A stretch of 32,288 nucleotides of DNA from JAOADN01 sp046155885 (GCA_046155885.1 JBJXFU010000087.1:1-32288); one strand, 5' to 3'; shown: positions 13,155-21,570, counted from the first letter of the stretch. The notes: generated by a model from the letters alone, not told the origin. A program made the numbers and translations.

Positions 13155-13957
13155 TGGGGCAGTTGCAGGCTGTGGTGTTCGACTGGGCGGGCACCGTGAT
13201 CGACCACGGAAGCCGCGCGCCGATGGGGGTGTTCGTAAAGGCCTTCGGGCGGTTCGGGGTGGATCTGACAGTCGCCGAGGCGCGGGGGCCGATGGGTATG
13301 GCCAAGCGCGACCACATCAAGGCGCTGATGACGCAGCCGCGTGTGGCCGAAGCCTGGGCCTCGAAGCATGGGCACGCCCCCGGCGAGGCCGACATCGACC
13401 GCGTCTACGAGGTCTTCGTACCGATGAACGTGGAAGCCGTGACCGATTTCTGCGACATGATCGAAGGGGCAGTCGAAACGGTCGACGCGCTGCGGGCGCG
13501 CGGCCTGAAGATCGGCTCCACAACCGGCTACGTGCGCGAGATCATGGCGCGGGTGGCGCCCTTAGCCGCGAAACAGGGCTACGCGCCCGACAACCTGGTC
13601 TGCGCCGGCGACCTGACGGCGGGGCGGCCTTCGCCGCTGATGATTTGGAAGACTTATCAGGACCTAGGCGTATGGGGCGGCTGGCGGGCGGTGAAGGTGG
13701 ACGACACCGAGGTGGGCATCGAAGAGGGTCTGAACGCCGGGGCCTGGACGGTGGGCGTGGCGCTGACCGGCAATGCCTTTGGCCTGTCGCCCGAGGAGAC
13801 GAAGGCACTGTCCAAGGCGGAATTCGCCCGGATGAGGGCTGGGGCGGTGGCGAAACTGGCGCGGGCGGGGGCGCATTTCGTGATCGACTCGGTGGCGGAT
13901 ATCCTGCCGGTTATCGACGCGATCGAGGGGCGGCTGGCGCGCGGCGAACGGCCGTGA
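13151..13957 (+). CDS. phnX: Phosphonoacetaldehyde hydrolase (phosphonatase)
   Basis: A 268-residue HAD-superfamily enzyme with PhnX hallmarks: the nucleophile loop FDWAGTVID (10-18, Asp11), the cap-domain Schiff-base lysine in MGMAKRDHI (Lys52), STTGYVREIM (HAD motif II), GDLTAGRPSP and KVDDTEVGIEEGLNAG (acidic motif). PhnX hydrolyses phosphonoacetaldehyde to acetaldehyde and phosphate. ATG 13151 has GGAGGGG seven bases upstream and overlaps the FAD oxidase gene, so the two proteins are made together. No PhnW (class V AEP transaminase) or phosphonate transporter is present in the window, so phosphonoacetaldehyde must come from the flavoenzyme or from a transaminase such as Tpa. Confidence 0.93.
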   Translation: MMGQLQAVVFDWAGTVIDHGSRAPMGVFVKAFGRFGVDLTVAEARGPMGMAKRDHIKALMTQPRVAEAWASKHGHAPGEADIDRVYEVFVPMNVEAVTDFCDMIEGAVETVDALRARGLKIGSTTGYVREIMARVAPLAAKQGYAPDNLVCAGDLTAGRPSPLMIWKTYQDLGVWGGWRAVKVDDTEVGIEEGLNAGAWTVGVALTGNAFGLSPEETKALSKAEFARMRAGAVAKLARAGAHFVIDSVADILPVIDAIEGRLARGERP

Positions 13958-14264
13958 GCGGTGCCGCCTCCACCCTGACCCTCCCCCAGCGGGGAAGGGG
14001 AGGCCGCGCCCGCCAGCCTTGGCGCGACCTCGGCGTCCTGGCGCTCCCCTCTCCCCGGCACGGGGAGAGGGAGAAGGTGAGGGGCGCTGCGCCCTCCGCG
14101 AAGCCCGACGCCGGGGCGCCTCGCCCCGACCACGCCGCCCTCACTCTGAGCCTTCCCCGGCTGGGGAGGGGAGACTGCGCCCGTCAGCTTCACCTCGACA
14201 CCCCGGCGCATCCCACCCCCCGGCACGGCGGGAGGGTGATGGGGCGCTCCACCCGGCACCCGCA
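13958..14264. repeat. Cluster of REP-like GC palindromes, gene-free
   Basis: The 307 bases between phnX and the exporter gene contain no gene but several related imperfect palindromes: CTCCCCCAGCGGGGAAGGGGAG (about 13980-14001), TCCCCTCTCCCCGGCACGGGGAGAGGG (about 14046-14072), TTCCCCGGCTGGGGAGGGGA (about 14152-14171), and a looser one at about 14214-14245. Each is preceded or followed by CCCTCACC/TGAGGG-type words. They look like the high-copy REP elements of many GC-rich proteobacteria, in alternating orientation. Confidence 0.65.
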
Positions 14265-15011
14265 ATGACTCTGCCCTTCGACCTTTCCGTTGCCACGGGC
14301 CTCTGGATTGCCGCCGCCACGCTCGGCGCGGCACTCATCCGGGGCTATTCGGGCTTCGGCTTCTCGGCGCTGCTCATCGCCTCGTCCTCGCTTGTGACGA
14401 ACCCGCTGAACTTCGTCGCGGTCGTGGTCATCCTCGAAGCCGCGATGTCCGTCCAAGCCTGGCGCGGCGCGGGGCGGGATGTCGACTGGCGTCGGGTGGG
14501 ATTGCTGCTTCTCGGCGCGGCGGTTGGGCTGCCGCTCGGCCTCTGGGCGCTGACCGGAATTTCCGAAACCTCGGCCCGTGCGGTCGTGTCGCTCTACGTC
14601 CTGGCAATGTGCGCGATCCTGCTGGCCGGCTGGCGCATGCGGACAGAGGCGGGGGGGCTGGCCACGCTTGCCGCCGGCGTCGTCTCGGGCCTCGCCAACG
14701 CGCCAGGCATGGGCGGGCTGCCCGTCGCGGCCTTCTTCGCCGCGCAGCCGATGAGGGCTGCGGCTTTCCGCGCCACCCTCGTCGCCTATTTCCCGCTGCT
14801 CGATATCTACTCCGCGCCGCTTTACTGGTGGCACGGACTTGTCAGTTGGGACACGCTGCGGGCAAGCCTCGCCCTTCTGCCGCTGGTCGCGCTCGGCAAC
14901 TGGCTCGGGTCGCGGCACTTCTTTTCGACCGATCCCAAGGAGTTCCGGCGCTTCGCCATCCTGCTTCTGGCCGGGCTCGCGGCTTTGGGGCTGGCGAGGG
15001 CGCTATGGTGA
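14265..15011 (+). CDS. TauE/SafE-family sulfite (anion) exporter
   Basis: A 248-residue polytopic membrane protein with about seven to eight hydrophobic helices. The opening RGYSGFGFSALLIASSSLV and mid-protein SGLANAPGMGGLPVAAFFAA are the two half-repeats characteristic of TauE/SafE proteins. Members next to xsc export sulfite formed from sulfonates; here xsc is three genes upstream and SoeABC, which oxidises sulfite, is downstream, so sulfite is the best guess. The start is placed at 14265, the first ATG after the REP cluster that begins a short polar N-terminus before helix 1. Specificity is inferred from position. Confidence 0.85.
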   Translation: MTLPFDLSVATGLWIAAATLGAALIRGYSGFGFSALLIASSSLVTNPLNFVAVVVILEAAMSVQAWRGAGRDVDWRRVGLLLLGAAVGLPLGLWALTGISETSARAVVSLYVLAMCAILLAGWRMRTEAGGLATLAAGVVSGLANAPGMGGLPVAAFFAAQPMRAAAFRATLVAYFPLLDIYSAPLYWWHGLVSWDTLRASLALLPLVALGNWLGSRHFFSTDPKEFRRFAILLLAGLAALGLARALW

Positions 15012-15012
15012 G

Positions 15013-15072
15013 TGCGCTCGGGGACGAGGGGCTCTGCCCCTCGCGCTCCCCGGGATACTTGCGGACCGAAAA
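15013..15072. repeat. Dispersed GGGCTCTGCCCC-type element, copy 2
   Basis: GAGGGGCTCTGCCCCTC forms a perfect stem around CT, followed by GCGCTCCCCGGGATACTTGCGGACCGAAAATT. The design matches 7604-7663. It fills the gap between the convergent ends of the exporter gene (15011) and pta (15076), and probably ends transcription from both sides. Confidence 0.6.
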
Positions 15073-15075
15073 TTC

Positions 15076-15939
15076 TCAGCCGAGGGCCAGGGTCACCGCG
15101 GTCGCCGCCACGATGTCGTCCGCTGTCGCCCCGCGCGAAAGGTCACAGACGGGATTTCGGAAACCCTGGAGGAAGGGCCCCACCGCCTGCGCCCCGGCCA
15201 GTTCCTGCACGAGCTTGTAGGCGATGTTGCCGGCGTCGAGGTTCGGGAAGATGAGGGTATTGGCGTCGGGGAAGGCGAGGCCCTTCTTCGCGGCTATCGC
15301 GGCGTTCAGCGCGGCGTCGGCTTGGACGGGGCCGGGGAAGCCGGTCGCTTCGGCGGCTTCGCGTACTATCTCCACCGATGGACCGGCGCCGGAGGCGAGG
15401 GTGGAGAAAGAGAGGAGCGCCGGTCGCGCTTCGCCCAAGAGTGCACGGCTCGAGGCGGCGGACGCGCGGGCGATGGCGGCGAGCGCATCGGCATCCGGCG
15501 CGACGGTCACGGCGCAGTCGGCGAAGATCATCTCGCGGCCGTCGGGGAAGATCATGAGGAAGAAGGAGGAGGGCTGGCTGACACCTTCGGCCAGCCCGAT
15601 GGCAAGGCCCGCCGCCTCGATCACCCGGCGCGTGGGGACCTCGATGCCGGCGACCATCGCATCGGCCTCGCCCGCCGCCACCATCGCGGCGGCGCGGATG
15701 AGCGGCTTTTCCAGCATCTTCGCGGCGAGGCTTTCCTTCACGCCCCGCGCGCCGGTGAGTGCCGCCAACTGCGCGGGCGACGGTGCAGCGAGGGGCAGGG
15801 GCTCCGCCAGCCCTTCGGCCCGGAGGCGCGCCACCGCCGCCGCGACGCGCGGCTCCTCCCATTCGGGAAAGACCACGCGGGCGCGGCCCCCGGCGGTGGC
15901 GGCGCGGGCAAGCGAAAAGGCTCTGTCGAGTGCGGTCAC
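15076..15939 (-). CDS. pta: Phosphate acetyltransferase
   Basis: A 287-residue PTA_PTB-family enzyme. It has VVFPEWEEPRVAAAVARL at the N-terminus, AGEADAMVAGIEVPTRRVI, VSQPSSFFLMIFPD, IFADCAVTVAPDADALAAIA, LLSFST, VQADAALNAAIAAKKG and a closing FPNLDAGNIAYKLVQ that binds CoA/phosphate. It converts acetyl phosphate from Xsc to acetyl-CoA. It is shorter than typical 320-340-residue stand-alone Pta proteins: the segment between LAAPSPAQLAALTGARG and the MLEKP helix is reduced. GTG 15939 is chosen because GGAGG precedes it by five bases. Its start faces that of the citrate synthase gene, 33 bases away. Confidence 0.9.
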   Translation of the reverse strand: MTALDRAFSLARAATAGGRARVVFPEWEEPRVAAAVARLRAEGLAEPLPLAAPSPAQLAALTGARGVKESLAAKMLEKPLIRAAAMVAAGEADAMVAGIEVPTRRVIEAAGLAIGLAEGVSQPSSFFLMIFPDGREMIFADCAVTVAPDADALAAIARASAASSRALLGEARPALLSFSTLASGAGPSVEIVREAAEATGFPGPVQADAALNAAIAAKKGLAFPDANTLIFPNLDAGNIAYKLVQELAGAQAVGPFLQGFRNPVCDLSRGATADDIVAATAVTLALG

Positions 15940-15972
15940 CAGACCCTCCGATTGCGGGAAGTGAGAACCGGG
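15940..15972. promoter_or_regulatory. 33-base divergent gap between pta and citrate synthase
   Basis: The start codons of two divergent genes lie only 33 bases apart. Both ribosome sites fall within the gap (GGAGG for pta; a GGG-rich site for citrate synthase), so promoters must overlap the opposite coding sequence. Any regulator binding here would affect both genes. No palindrome is obvious. Confidence 0.5.
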
Positions 15973-17106
15973 ATGAGCGATGACATCAAGATCCACCGTG
16001 GCCTGAAGGGCATCTATTTCGAGCGCTCGGGGGTGAGCCTGATCGACGGCGCGACGGGTGAACTCAGCTACCGGGGCTATTCGATCCACGATTTGGCCCA
16101 ATATGCGAGTTTTGAGGAGGTGGCCTACCTCCTCCTGATGGGCGATCTGCCGGATGCGGGCGCCCTCGCGAGATTCGACGCGGAACTCAAGGCCGCGCGG
16201 GTTGTGCCCGAGGGCATTGTCGATGTTCTGCGGTCGGTGGCACGGGGCCATCCGATGGACGCGCTCCGTACCGCCGTCTCCGCGCTCGCGGCGCTGGAAC
16301 CCGGCAGCGCCGATACGTCGGAGGCGGGCTTTCTCCTGAACGGCATCCGCCTGATCGCCCAGGTTCCGATGATCGTCGCCGCGCATCACCGCGTCCGGCG
16401 GGGCCTTGCCCCGGTCGCGCCCGATCCCGCCCTCTCGCATGCCGCCAACTGGCTCTGGATGCTGAAGGGCGAGCGCCCTTCGGCGGATACGGCGCGGCTC
16501 GCCGATGTCGATTTCATCCTGCATGCCGAACACGGCTCGAACGCCTCGGCCTTCGCGGCGCGGGTCACCGTCTCGACCGAGGCGAACCTGCACGGCGCCA
16601 TCGTCACGGCGCTGTCCACGCTGGCCGGGCCGGCCCACGGTGGCGCGGCCGAGGATGTGATGAAGATGGTGCAGGAGATCGGCGAGCCGGATAACGCCGC
16701 CGCCTATGTGGCAGCGAAACGGGCAGCGCGCGAGGCCGTCACGGGCTTCGGCCACCGCGTCTACCGCGCCGAGGACCCGCGCGCGCGGCACATGCGCGAG
16801 GGCGTGCGCCGGCTCGGCGCCGAGATGGGCGAGCCGAAGTGGTTCGCCATCCTGCAGGCGGTGGTCGCGGCGATGAAGCCCTACGCCCGCCACGGGCTCA
16901 ACGTGAACGTCGATTTCTATTCGGGCGTCGTCTACCAGCTGCATGGCATCCCGATGGACCTCTACGTGCCGATCTTCGCCATCGGCCGGATGCCGGGCTG
17001 GGTCATCCAGTGCCTCGAACAGCGGCGGTCGAACATCCTGATCCGGCCGCTGACGGCCTATGACGGGCCCGGACGGAGGGACTGGGTGCCTGTCGGGGAG
17101 CGTTAG
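15973..17106 (+). CDS. Citrate synthase / 2-methylcitrate synthase family
   Basis: A 377-residue citrate synthase. Motifs: GLKGIYFERSGVSLIDGATG and ELSYRGYSIHDLA near the start, HAEHGSNASAFAARV (catalytic histidine), GPAHGGAAEDV (second histidine), GFGHRVYRAEDPRARHM (CoA loop) and NVNVDFYSGVVY with the catalytic aspartate. It joins acetyl-CoA (or propionyl-CoA) to oxaloacetate. The short form of under 380 residues is the type II/PrpC-like class. Its place, divergent from pta and just upstream of soeABC, makes a role in absorbing acetyl-CoA from taurine breakdown likely; that is inference, since relatives may instead be methylcitrate synthases. Confidence 0.9.
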   Translation: MSDDIKIHRGLKGIYFERSGVSLIDGATGELSYRGYSIHDLAQYASFEEVAYLLLMGDLPDAGALARFDAELKAARVVPEGIVDVLRSVARGHPMDALRTAVSALAALEPGSADTSEAGFLLNGIRLIAQVPMIVAAHHRVRRGLAPVAPDPALSHAANWLWMLKGERPSADTARLADVDFILHAEHGSNASAFAARVTVSTEANLHGAIVTALSTLAGPAHGGAAEDVMKMVQEIGEPDNAAAYVAAKRAAREAVTGFGHRVYRAEDPRARHMREGVRRLGAEMGEPKWFAILQAVVAAMKPYARHGLNVNVDFYSGVVYQLHGIPMDLYVPIFAIGRMPGWVIQCLEQRRSNILIRPLTAYDGPGRRDWVPVGER

Positions 17107-17172
17107 GATGGGCGAGGCGCGCGTGTCGCAATCCGGCTTGCCCCGGCGGCCTGCTTCGCGCGAGGGTGGGCC

Positions 17173-19953
17173 ATGAACCACCCCGCCCCCAGGCTCGACC
17201 TTTCGCCCAGGGTCTCCGACGAGGTCCGCCGCACCACCTGCTACATGTGCGCCTGCCGTTGCGGGATCAACGTGCACATGACCTCGGGCAAGGTCAGCTA
17301 CATCGAGGGCAACCGCGACCACCCGATCAACAAGGGCGTCCTTTGCGCCAAGGGCGCGAGCGGGATCAAACAGGTCTTTGGCCCCTCGCGGCTGTCCCAT
17401 CCGATGCGCCGGATCGGCCCGCGCGGCTCGGGCGCCTTCGAGAAGATCAGCTGGGACGAGGCGATGGGCCTGGCCGTGCAATGGCTCGCGCCGCTCAGGC
17501 GCAGCGCCCCGGAGAAATTCGCCCTCTTCACCGGGCGCGACCAGTCGCAAAGCTTCACCGGCTACTGGGCTCAGTCCTTCGGCACGCCGAATTTCGCCGC
17601 GCATGGCGGCTTCTGCTCGGTCAACATGGCGGCGGCCGGCATCTACACGATGGGCGGGGCATTCTGGGAGTTCGGCCATCCGGACTGGGACCGGACCAGG
17701 CTCTTCCTTCTTTTCGGCGTCGCCGAGGACCACGACAGCAACCCGATCAAGATGGGCATCGGCAAGCTGAAGGCGCGGGGTGCGAAGATGATCGGGATCA
17801 ACCCGATCCGCACCGGCTACAACGCGGTCGCCGACGACTGGTACGGAATCACGCCGGGCACCGACGGCCTTCTGGTGCTGGCGCTGATCCACTGCCTGAT
17901 CGAGGCGGGCAAGATCGACCTCGACTACCTCGCGCGCTGGACGAACGCGCCCTGCCTGATCGAGGTTGCGGCGGGCGAGGAGAAGGGGCTCCTCCTCCGC
18001 GACGACCTCGGCAAGGTGCTGGTGATCGACCGGCGGACGGGCGGGCCGGTGCCCTTCGACACCCCCGGCGTCGAGCCTGACCTTGGCGCCACGCATCGCG
18101 GCTGCCGCACGGTCTTTGCCCATATGGTCGGGCGCTACCTTGGCCCGGAGCATGCGCCCGAGGCGGTGGCGGAGCGCTGCGGCATTCCGGCCGCGCGCAT
18201 TCGGGGGCTGGCGGCCGAGATCGCGGCGGCGGCCTTCGACCAGCCGGTGGTCATCGAACAGCCCTGGACCGACTTCCGCGGCGAGCGGCATGCGCGGATG
18301 CTCGGCCGCCCGGTCAGCTTTCACGCGATGCGCGGGATCAGCGCGCATTCCAACGGCTTCCAGACGGCGCGCGCGCTGCATGTGCTGCAAATCCTGCTCG
18401 GCGCGGTCGAGACGCCCGGGTCGATGCGCTTCAAGCCGCCCTACCCGAAGCCCAGCCACGCCCACCCGACGCCGCATTCCTACTATGCGCCGGGAAGGGC
18501 GCTCGACGGCCCGCATCTCGGCTTCCCGCAGGGGCCCGAACATCTGGCACTGAAGCTCGACGACCTCAGCCCGGCCCGGGTGGACAAGGGCTTCACCTGG
18601 GAAAACCCGCTGTCGGCGCATGGCCTGATGCACATGGTCATCCCGAACGCGGTCGCCGGCGACCCCTACGAGATCGACACGCTGATGCTCTACATGGCGA
18701 ACATGTCGTGGAATTCCTCCATGAACTCGGGCGCCGTGATGGAGATGCTGACGGCGAAGCGCGAGGACGGCGAGTACAAGATCCCCCGCATCATCTACTC
18801 CGACGCCTATGCCTCCGAGATGGTGGCCTATGCCGACCTGATCCTGCCCGACACCACCTACCTCGAACGCCACGACTGCATCAGCCTTCTGGACCGCCCG
18901 ATCTGCGAGGGCGACCATGCGGCCGATGCCATCCGCTGGCCGGTGATGGAGCCGGACCGGGATGTGCGCGGGTTCCAGTCGGTGCTGGTGGACCTTGGCG
19001 GCCGCCTCGGCCTGCCGAACTTCGTAACGCCCGAAGGCAAGCCGCGTTACCGCGACTATGCCGACTACATCGTCAACCACGAACGCCGCGCCGGGATCGG
19101 GCCGCTCATGGGCTTCCGGGGCAACGGCGAGAGCGTGGGGCGGGGCGCCCCGAACCCCGACCAGATCGAGCGCTACAAGGAAAACGGCGGCTTCTTCATG
19201 GCCCATGTGCCGGAGGAGGCGCGCTTCTTCAAACCCTGGAACCGCGCCTATCAGGACTGGGCCGTCCAGATGGGCTTCTACGACGCGCCGCAGCCCTATC
19301 TCTTCCAGATCTACGCCGAGCCGATGCGCCGCTTCCAGCTGGCCGCCGAGGGTTTTTCGGAACGCCAGCCGCCCGAATACCTCCGCCCCCGCATCCTGGC
19401 GACCATGGACCCCTTTCCGGTCTGGTACCCGCCCTTCGGCGACGAGGCCGGAGCGGGCTATCCCCTGCACGCCCTCACCCAGCGGCCGATGGCGATGTAT
19501 CATTCCTGGGGCTCGCAGAATGCCTGGCTCCGGCAGATTCACGGCCGAAATCCGCTCTACGTCCCAACGAAGGTTTGGCGCGAGCACGGCTTCCGCGAGG
19601 GCGACTGGGCGCGCCTCACCTCGCCCTCGGGGCAGATCGTGGTGCCGGTCGAGCATATGGCGGCACTGAATGAGTCGACCGTCTGGACCTGGAACGCGAT
19701 CGGCAAGCGCAAGGGCACCTGGGCGCTTTCCGAGGATGCGCCGGAGGCGACGAAAGGCTTCCTCCTCAATCACCTCATTTCCGAACTTCTGCCCGAGAAA
19801 GGCGACGGGCAAAGGTGGTCGAACTCCGACCCGATCACCGGCCAGGCCGCCTGGTTCGACTTGCGGGTGAAGATCGAGCGCATCCCGGTGGAGATGGCAC
19901 CGAAGGCTGCACAGCCCGGATTTGACGCCATCCGCTACGGGGGAGTTCGATGA
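17173..19953 (+). CDS. soeA: Sulfite:quinone oxidoreductase, molybdopterin catalytic subunit
   Basis: A 926-residue enzyme of the DMSO-reductase family. An N-terminal [4Fe-4S] site is formed by Cys23, Cys26, Cys30 and Cys58 (C-X2-C-X3-C-X27-C); the likely molybdenum ligand is Cys148 in AAHGGFCSVN. Molybdopterin-binding blocks include FGVAEDHDSNPIK, GITPGTDG, ADLILPDTTYLERHD and a C-terminal HSWGSQNAWLRQIHGRNPLY. No twin-arginine leader is seen, fitting the cytoplasm-facing SoeABC complex that oxidises sulfite to sulfate and reduces quinone. The stop overlaps soeB by four bases. Similar polysulfide/thiosulfate reductase subunits exist; location beside xsc and tauE-type genes favours Soe. Confidence 0.92.
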   Translation: MNHPAPRLDLSPRVSDEVRRTTCYMCACRCGINVHMTSGKVSYIEGNRDHPINKGVLCAKGASGIKQVFGPSRLSHPMRRIGPRGSGAFEKISWDEAMGLAVQWLAPLRRSAPEKFALFTGRDQSQSFTGYWAQSFGTPNFAAHGGFCSVNMAAAGIYTMGGAFWEFGHPDWDRTRLFLLFGVAEDHDSNPIKMGIGKLKARGAKMIGINPIRTGYNAVADDWYGITPGTDGLLVLALIHCLIEAGKIDLDYLARWTNAPCLIEVAAGEEKGLLLRDDLGKVLVIDRRTGGPVPFDTPGVEPDLGATHRGCRTVFAHMVGRYLGPEHAPEAVAERCGIPAARIRGLAAEIAAAAFDQPVVIEQPWTDFRGERHARMLGRPVSFHAMRGISAHSNGFQTARALHVLQILLGAVETPGSMRFKPPYPKPSHAHPTPHSYYAPGRALDGPHLGFPQGPEHLALKLDDLSPARVDKGFTWENPLSAHGLMHMVIPNAVAGDPYEIDTLMLYMANMSWNSSMNSGAVMEMLTAKREDGEYKIPRIIYSDAYASEMVAYADLILPDTTYLERHDCISLLDRPICEGDHAADAIRWPVMEPDRDVRGFQSVLVDLGGRLGLPNFVTPEGKPRYRDYADYIVNHERRAGIGPLMGFRGNGESVGRGAPNPDQIERYKENGGFFMAHVPEEARFFKPWNRAYQDWAVQMGFYDAPQPYLFQIYAEPMRRFQLAAEGFSERQPPEYLRPRILATMDPFPVWYPPFGDEAGAGYPLHALTQRPMAMYHSWGSQNAWLRQIHGRNPLYVPTKVWREHGFREGDWARLTSPSGQIVVPVEHMAALNESTVWTWNAIGKRKGTWALSEDAPEATKGFLLNHLISELLPEKGDGQRWSNSDPITGQAAWFDLRVKIERIPVEMAPKAAQPGFDAIRYGGVR

Positions 19954-20687
19954 CCACGCTCCCGCCGCCATCCGCGAAGAAACTCGGCCTCGTCATCGAC
20001 CTCGACACCTGCGTCGGCTGCCAGGCCTGCGTGACCGCCTGCAAGGGCTGGAACGACCAGGGTTACGGCGCGCCGCTCTCCGACACCGACCCCTATGGCG
20101 CCGAGCCCTCGGGGACCTTCCTCAACCGCGTCCACAGCTACGAGGTGCAGCCGGAGGGGGCCACGGCCCAGATCGTCAACTTTCCGCGTTCCTGCCTGCA
20201 CTGCGAGGACGCGCCTTGCGTCACCGTCTGCCCGACCGGGGCCTCCTACAAGCGGGCCGAGGACGGGATCGTCCTGGTCAACGAGGACGCCTGCATCGGC
20301 TGCGGGCTTTGCGCATGGGCCTGCCCCTATGGCGCGCGGGAACTCGATCCCCGCGCGGGGGTGATGAAAAAGTGCACCCTCTGTGTCGACCGGATCTACA
20401 ACGAGAACCTGCCCGAGGAAGACCGCGAGCCGGCCTGCGTGCGCACCTGCCCGACCGGCGCACGGCATTTCGGCGACCTTGGCGACCCGGGATCGGCGGT
20501 GTCGAGGCTCGTGGCTGAAAGGAAAGGCTACGACCTGATGCCGGAGATGGGAACGAAGCCGGTCAACAAGTACCTCCCGCCCCGAAGGAAAGACGCGCCG
20601 CATCAGGCTTCGCTTCTCGCGCCGCTTCTCGATATCGAGGCGCGGGGGGTGGCCGGCTTCCTCGACAAGCTGCTCGGCCGCCTCTGA
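19950..20687 (+). CDS. soeB: Sulfite:quinone oxidoreductase, iron-sulfur subunit
   Basis: A 245-residue DmsB/NrfC-type ferredoxin. Four cysteine groups are visible: DTCVGCQACVTACK (about 19-32), CLHCEDAPCVTVCP (82-95), EDACIGCGLCAWACPYGA (112-129) and KCTLCVDR ... PACVRTCPTGA (about 141-170), enough for four [4Fe-4S] clusters wiring SoeA to the membrane subunit. No signal peptide is present, so it is cytoplasmic. The ATG overlaps the soeA stop (19950-19953). The C-terminus carries an extension ending DKLLGRL that may contact the anchor. Confidence 0.93.
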   Translation: MTTLPPPSAKKLGLVIDLDTCVGCQACVTACKGWNDQGYGAPLSDTDPYGAEPSGTFLNRVHSYEVQPEGATAQIVNFPRSCLHCEDAPCVTVCPTGASYKRAEDGIVLVNEDACIGCGLCAWACPYGARELDPRAGVMKKCTLCVDRIYNENLPEEDREPACVRTCPTGARHFGDLGDPGSAVSRLVAERKGYDLMPEMGTKPVNKYLPPRRKDAPHQASLLAPLLDIEARGVAGFLDKLLGRL

Positions 20688-20688
20688 C

Positions 20689-21570
20689 ATGCACCCCGCG
20701 CCCTCCGTCATCCTCTTCACCGTCCTGTCCGGCATGGGCTTCGGCCTTCTCGCGATGCTCGGCTTGGGAGTGGGGGCTCCCACCGGCCTCGGCGCGCTGG
20801 CGGCCTGGGGCCTCGGCTTTGCGCTCGCGGTCGCGGGGCTTCTTGCCTCCACCTTCCACCTCGGCAATCCGCAGCGCGCGCTTCTTGCCTTCACCCAGTG
20901 GCGGACAAGCTGGCTGAGCCGCGAGGGCTGGTTCTCGGTCGCGGCCCTCCTTGCCCTTGCCCCTGTCGCGCTGGCGGCGGTCGGCGGCGGCGGGCTCAGG
21001 TGGCTTGGTTTATTGGGCGCTGTCCTTTGCCTTCTCACCATCCTCGCCACGGCGATGATCTATGCCCAGCTCCGCACCGTGCCGCGCTGGAACCACTGGA
21101 CGACACCCGCGCTCTTCTTCGCCTTCGCGCTATCGGGGGGCGCCATCCTCGCGCCCGCGAAGTGGCTGGCGGTCTTCATGCTGATTATCCTCGGCGCGCT
21201 GCTTCTCTGGTCGTGGAAGTCGGGCGACGCGCGTTTCGCAGCGCGCGGCCATACGCTCGCCACGGCCACGGGGCTGGCTTCGGCGGGCGGTGTGCGGTCC
21301 TTCGCGCCGCCCCATACCGGCCCCAACTATCTGACCCGCGAGATGATCCATGTCGTTGGTCGCCGTCATGCCGCGCGCCTGCGCGTCATCGCCTTCACTC
21401 TCGCCGCCGTCATGCCCGCAGCCATTCTCGCGGTTGCGCCCGAAGGCCTTGCCGCGGCCCTGCCCGCGGCGCTTCTTCATCTCGCCGGCGCCCTCGCGGC
21501 GCGTTGGCTTTTCTTCGCGGAAGCCGAACATGTCGTCGGACTTTACTACGGCGTGCATGACGGACGCTGA
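20689..21570 (+). CDS. soeC: Sulfite:quinone oxidoreductase, DmsC-like membrane anchor
   Basis: A 293-residue membrane protein with about eight hydrophobic helices, starting SVILFTVLSGMGFGLLAMLG. The segment ASTFHLGNPQRALLAF and the following WRTSWLSREG are typical of DmsC-family anchors, which bind quinone and hold the DMSO-reductase-like dimer on the cytoplasmic face. It begins one base after the soeB stop and completes the soeABC operon. The C-terminal FAEAEHVVGLYYGV is also usual for this family. Confidence 0.93.
   Translation: MHPAPSVILFTVLSGMGFGLLAMLGLGVGAPTGLGALAAWGLGFALAVAGLLASTFHLGNPQRALLAFTQWRTSWLSREGWFSVAALLALAPVALAAVGGGGLRWLGLLGAVLCLLTILATAMIYAQLRTVPRWNHWTTPALFFAFALSGGAILAPAKWLAVFMLIILGALLLWSWKSGDARFAARGHTLATATGLASAGGVRSFAPPHTGPNYLTREMIHVVGRRHAARLRVIAFTLAAVMPAAILAVAPEGLAAALPAALLHLAGALAARWLFFAEAEHVVGLYYGVHDGR

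Noticed and set aside
14839..15972. N-terminal extension of the citrate synthase frame
   Set aside because: It is antisense to pta and the exporter end. The family start matches the ATG at 15973.
15076..19971. A single 1,631-codon open frame on the minus strand
   Set aside because: Only its last 287 codons are a real protein (Pta). The rest is antisense to citrate synthase and soeA and is a by-product of GC-rich third positions.
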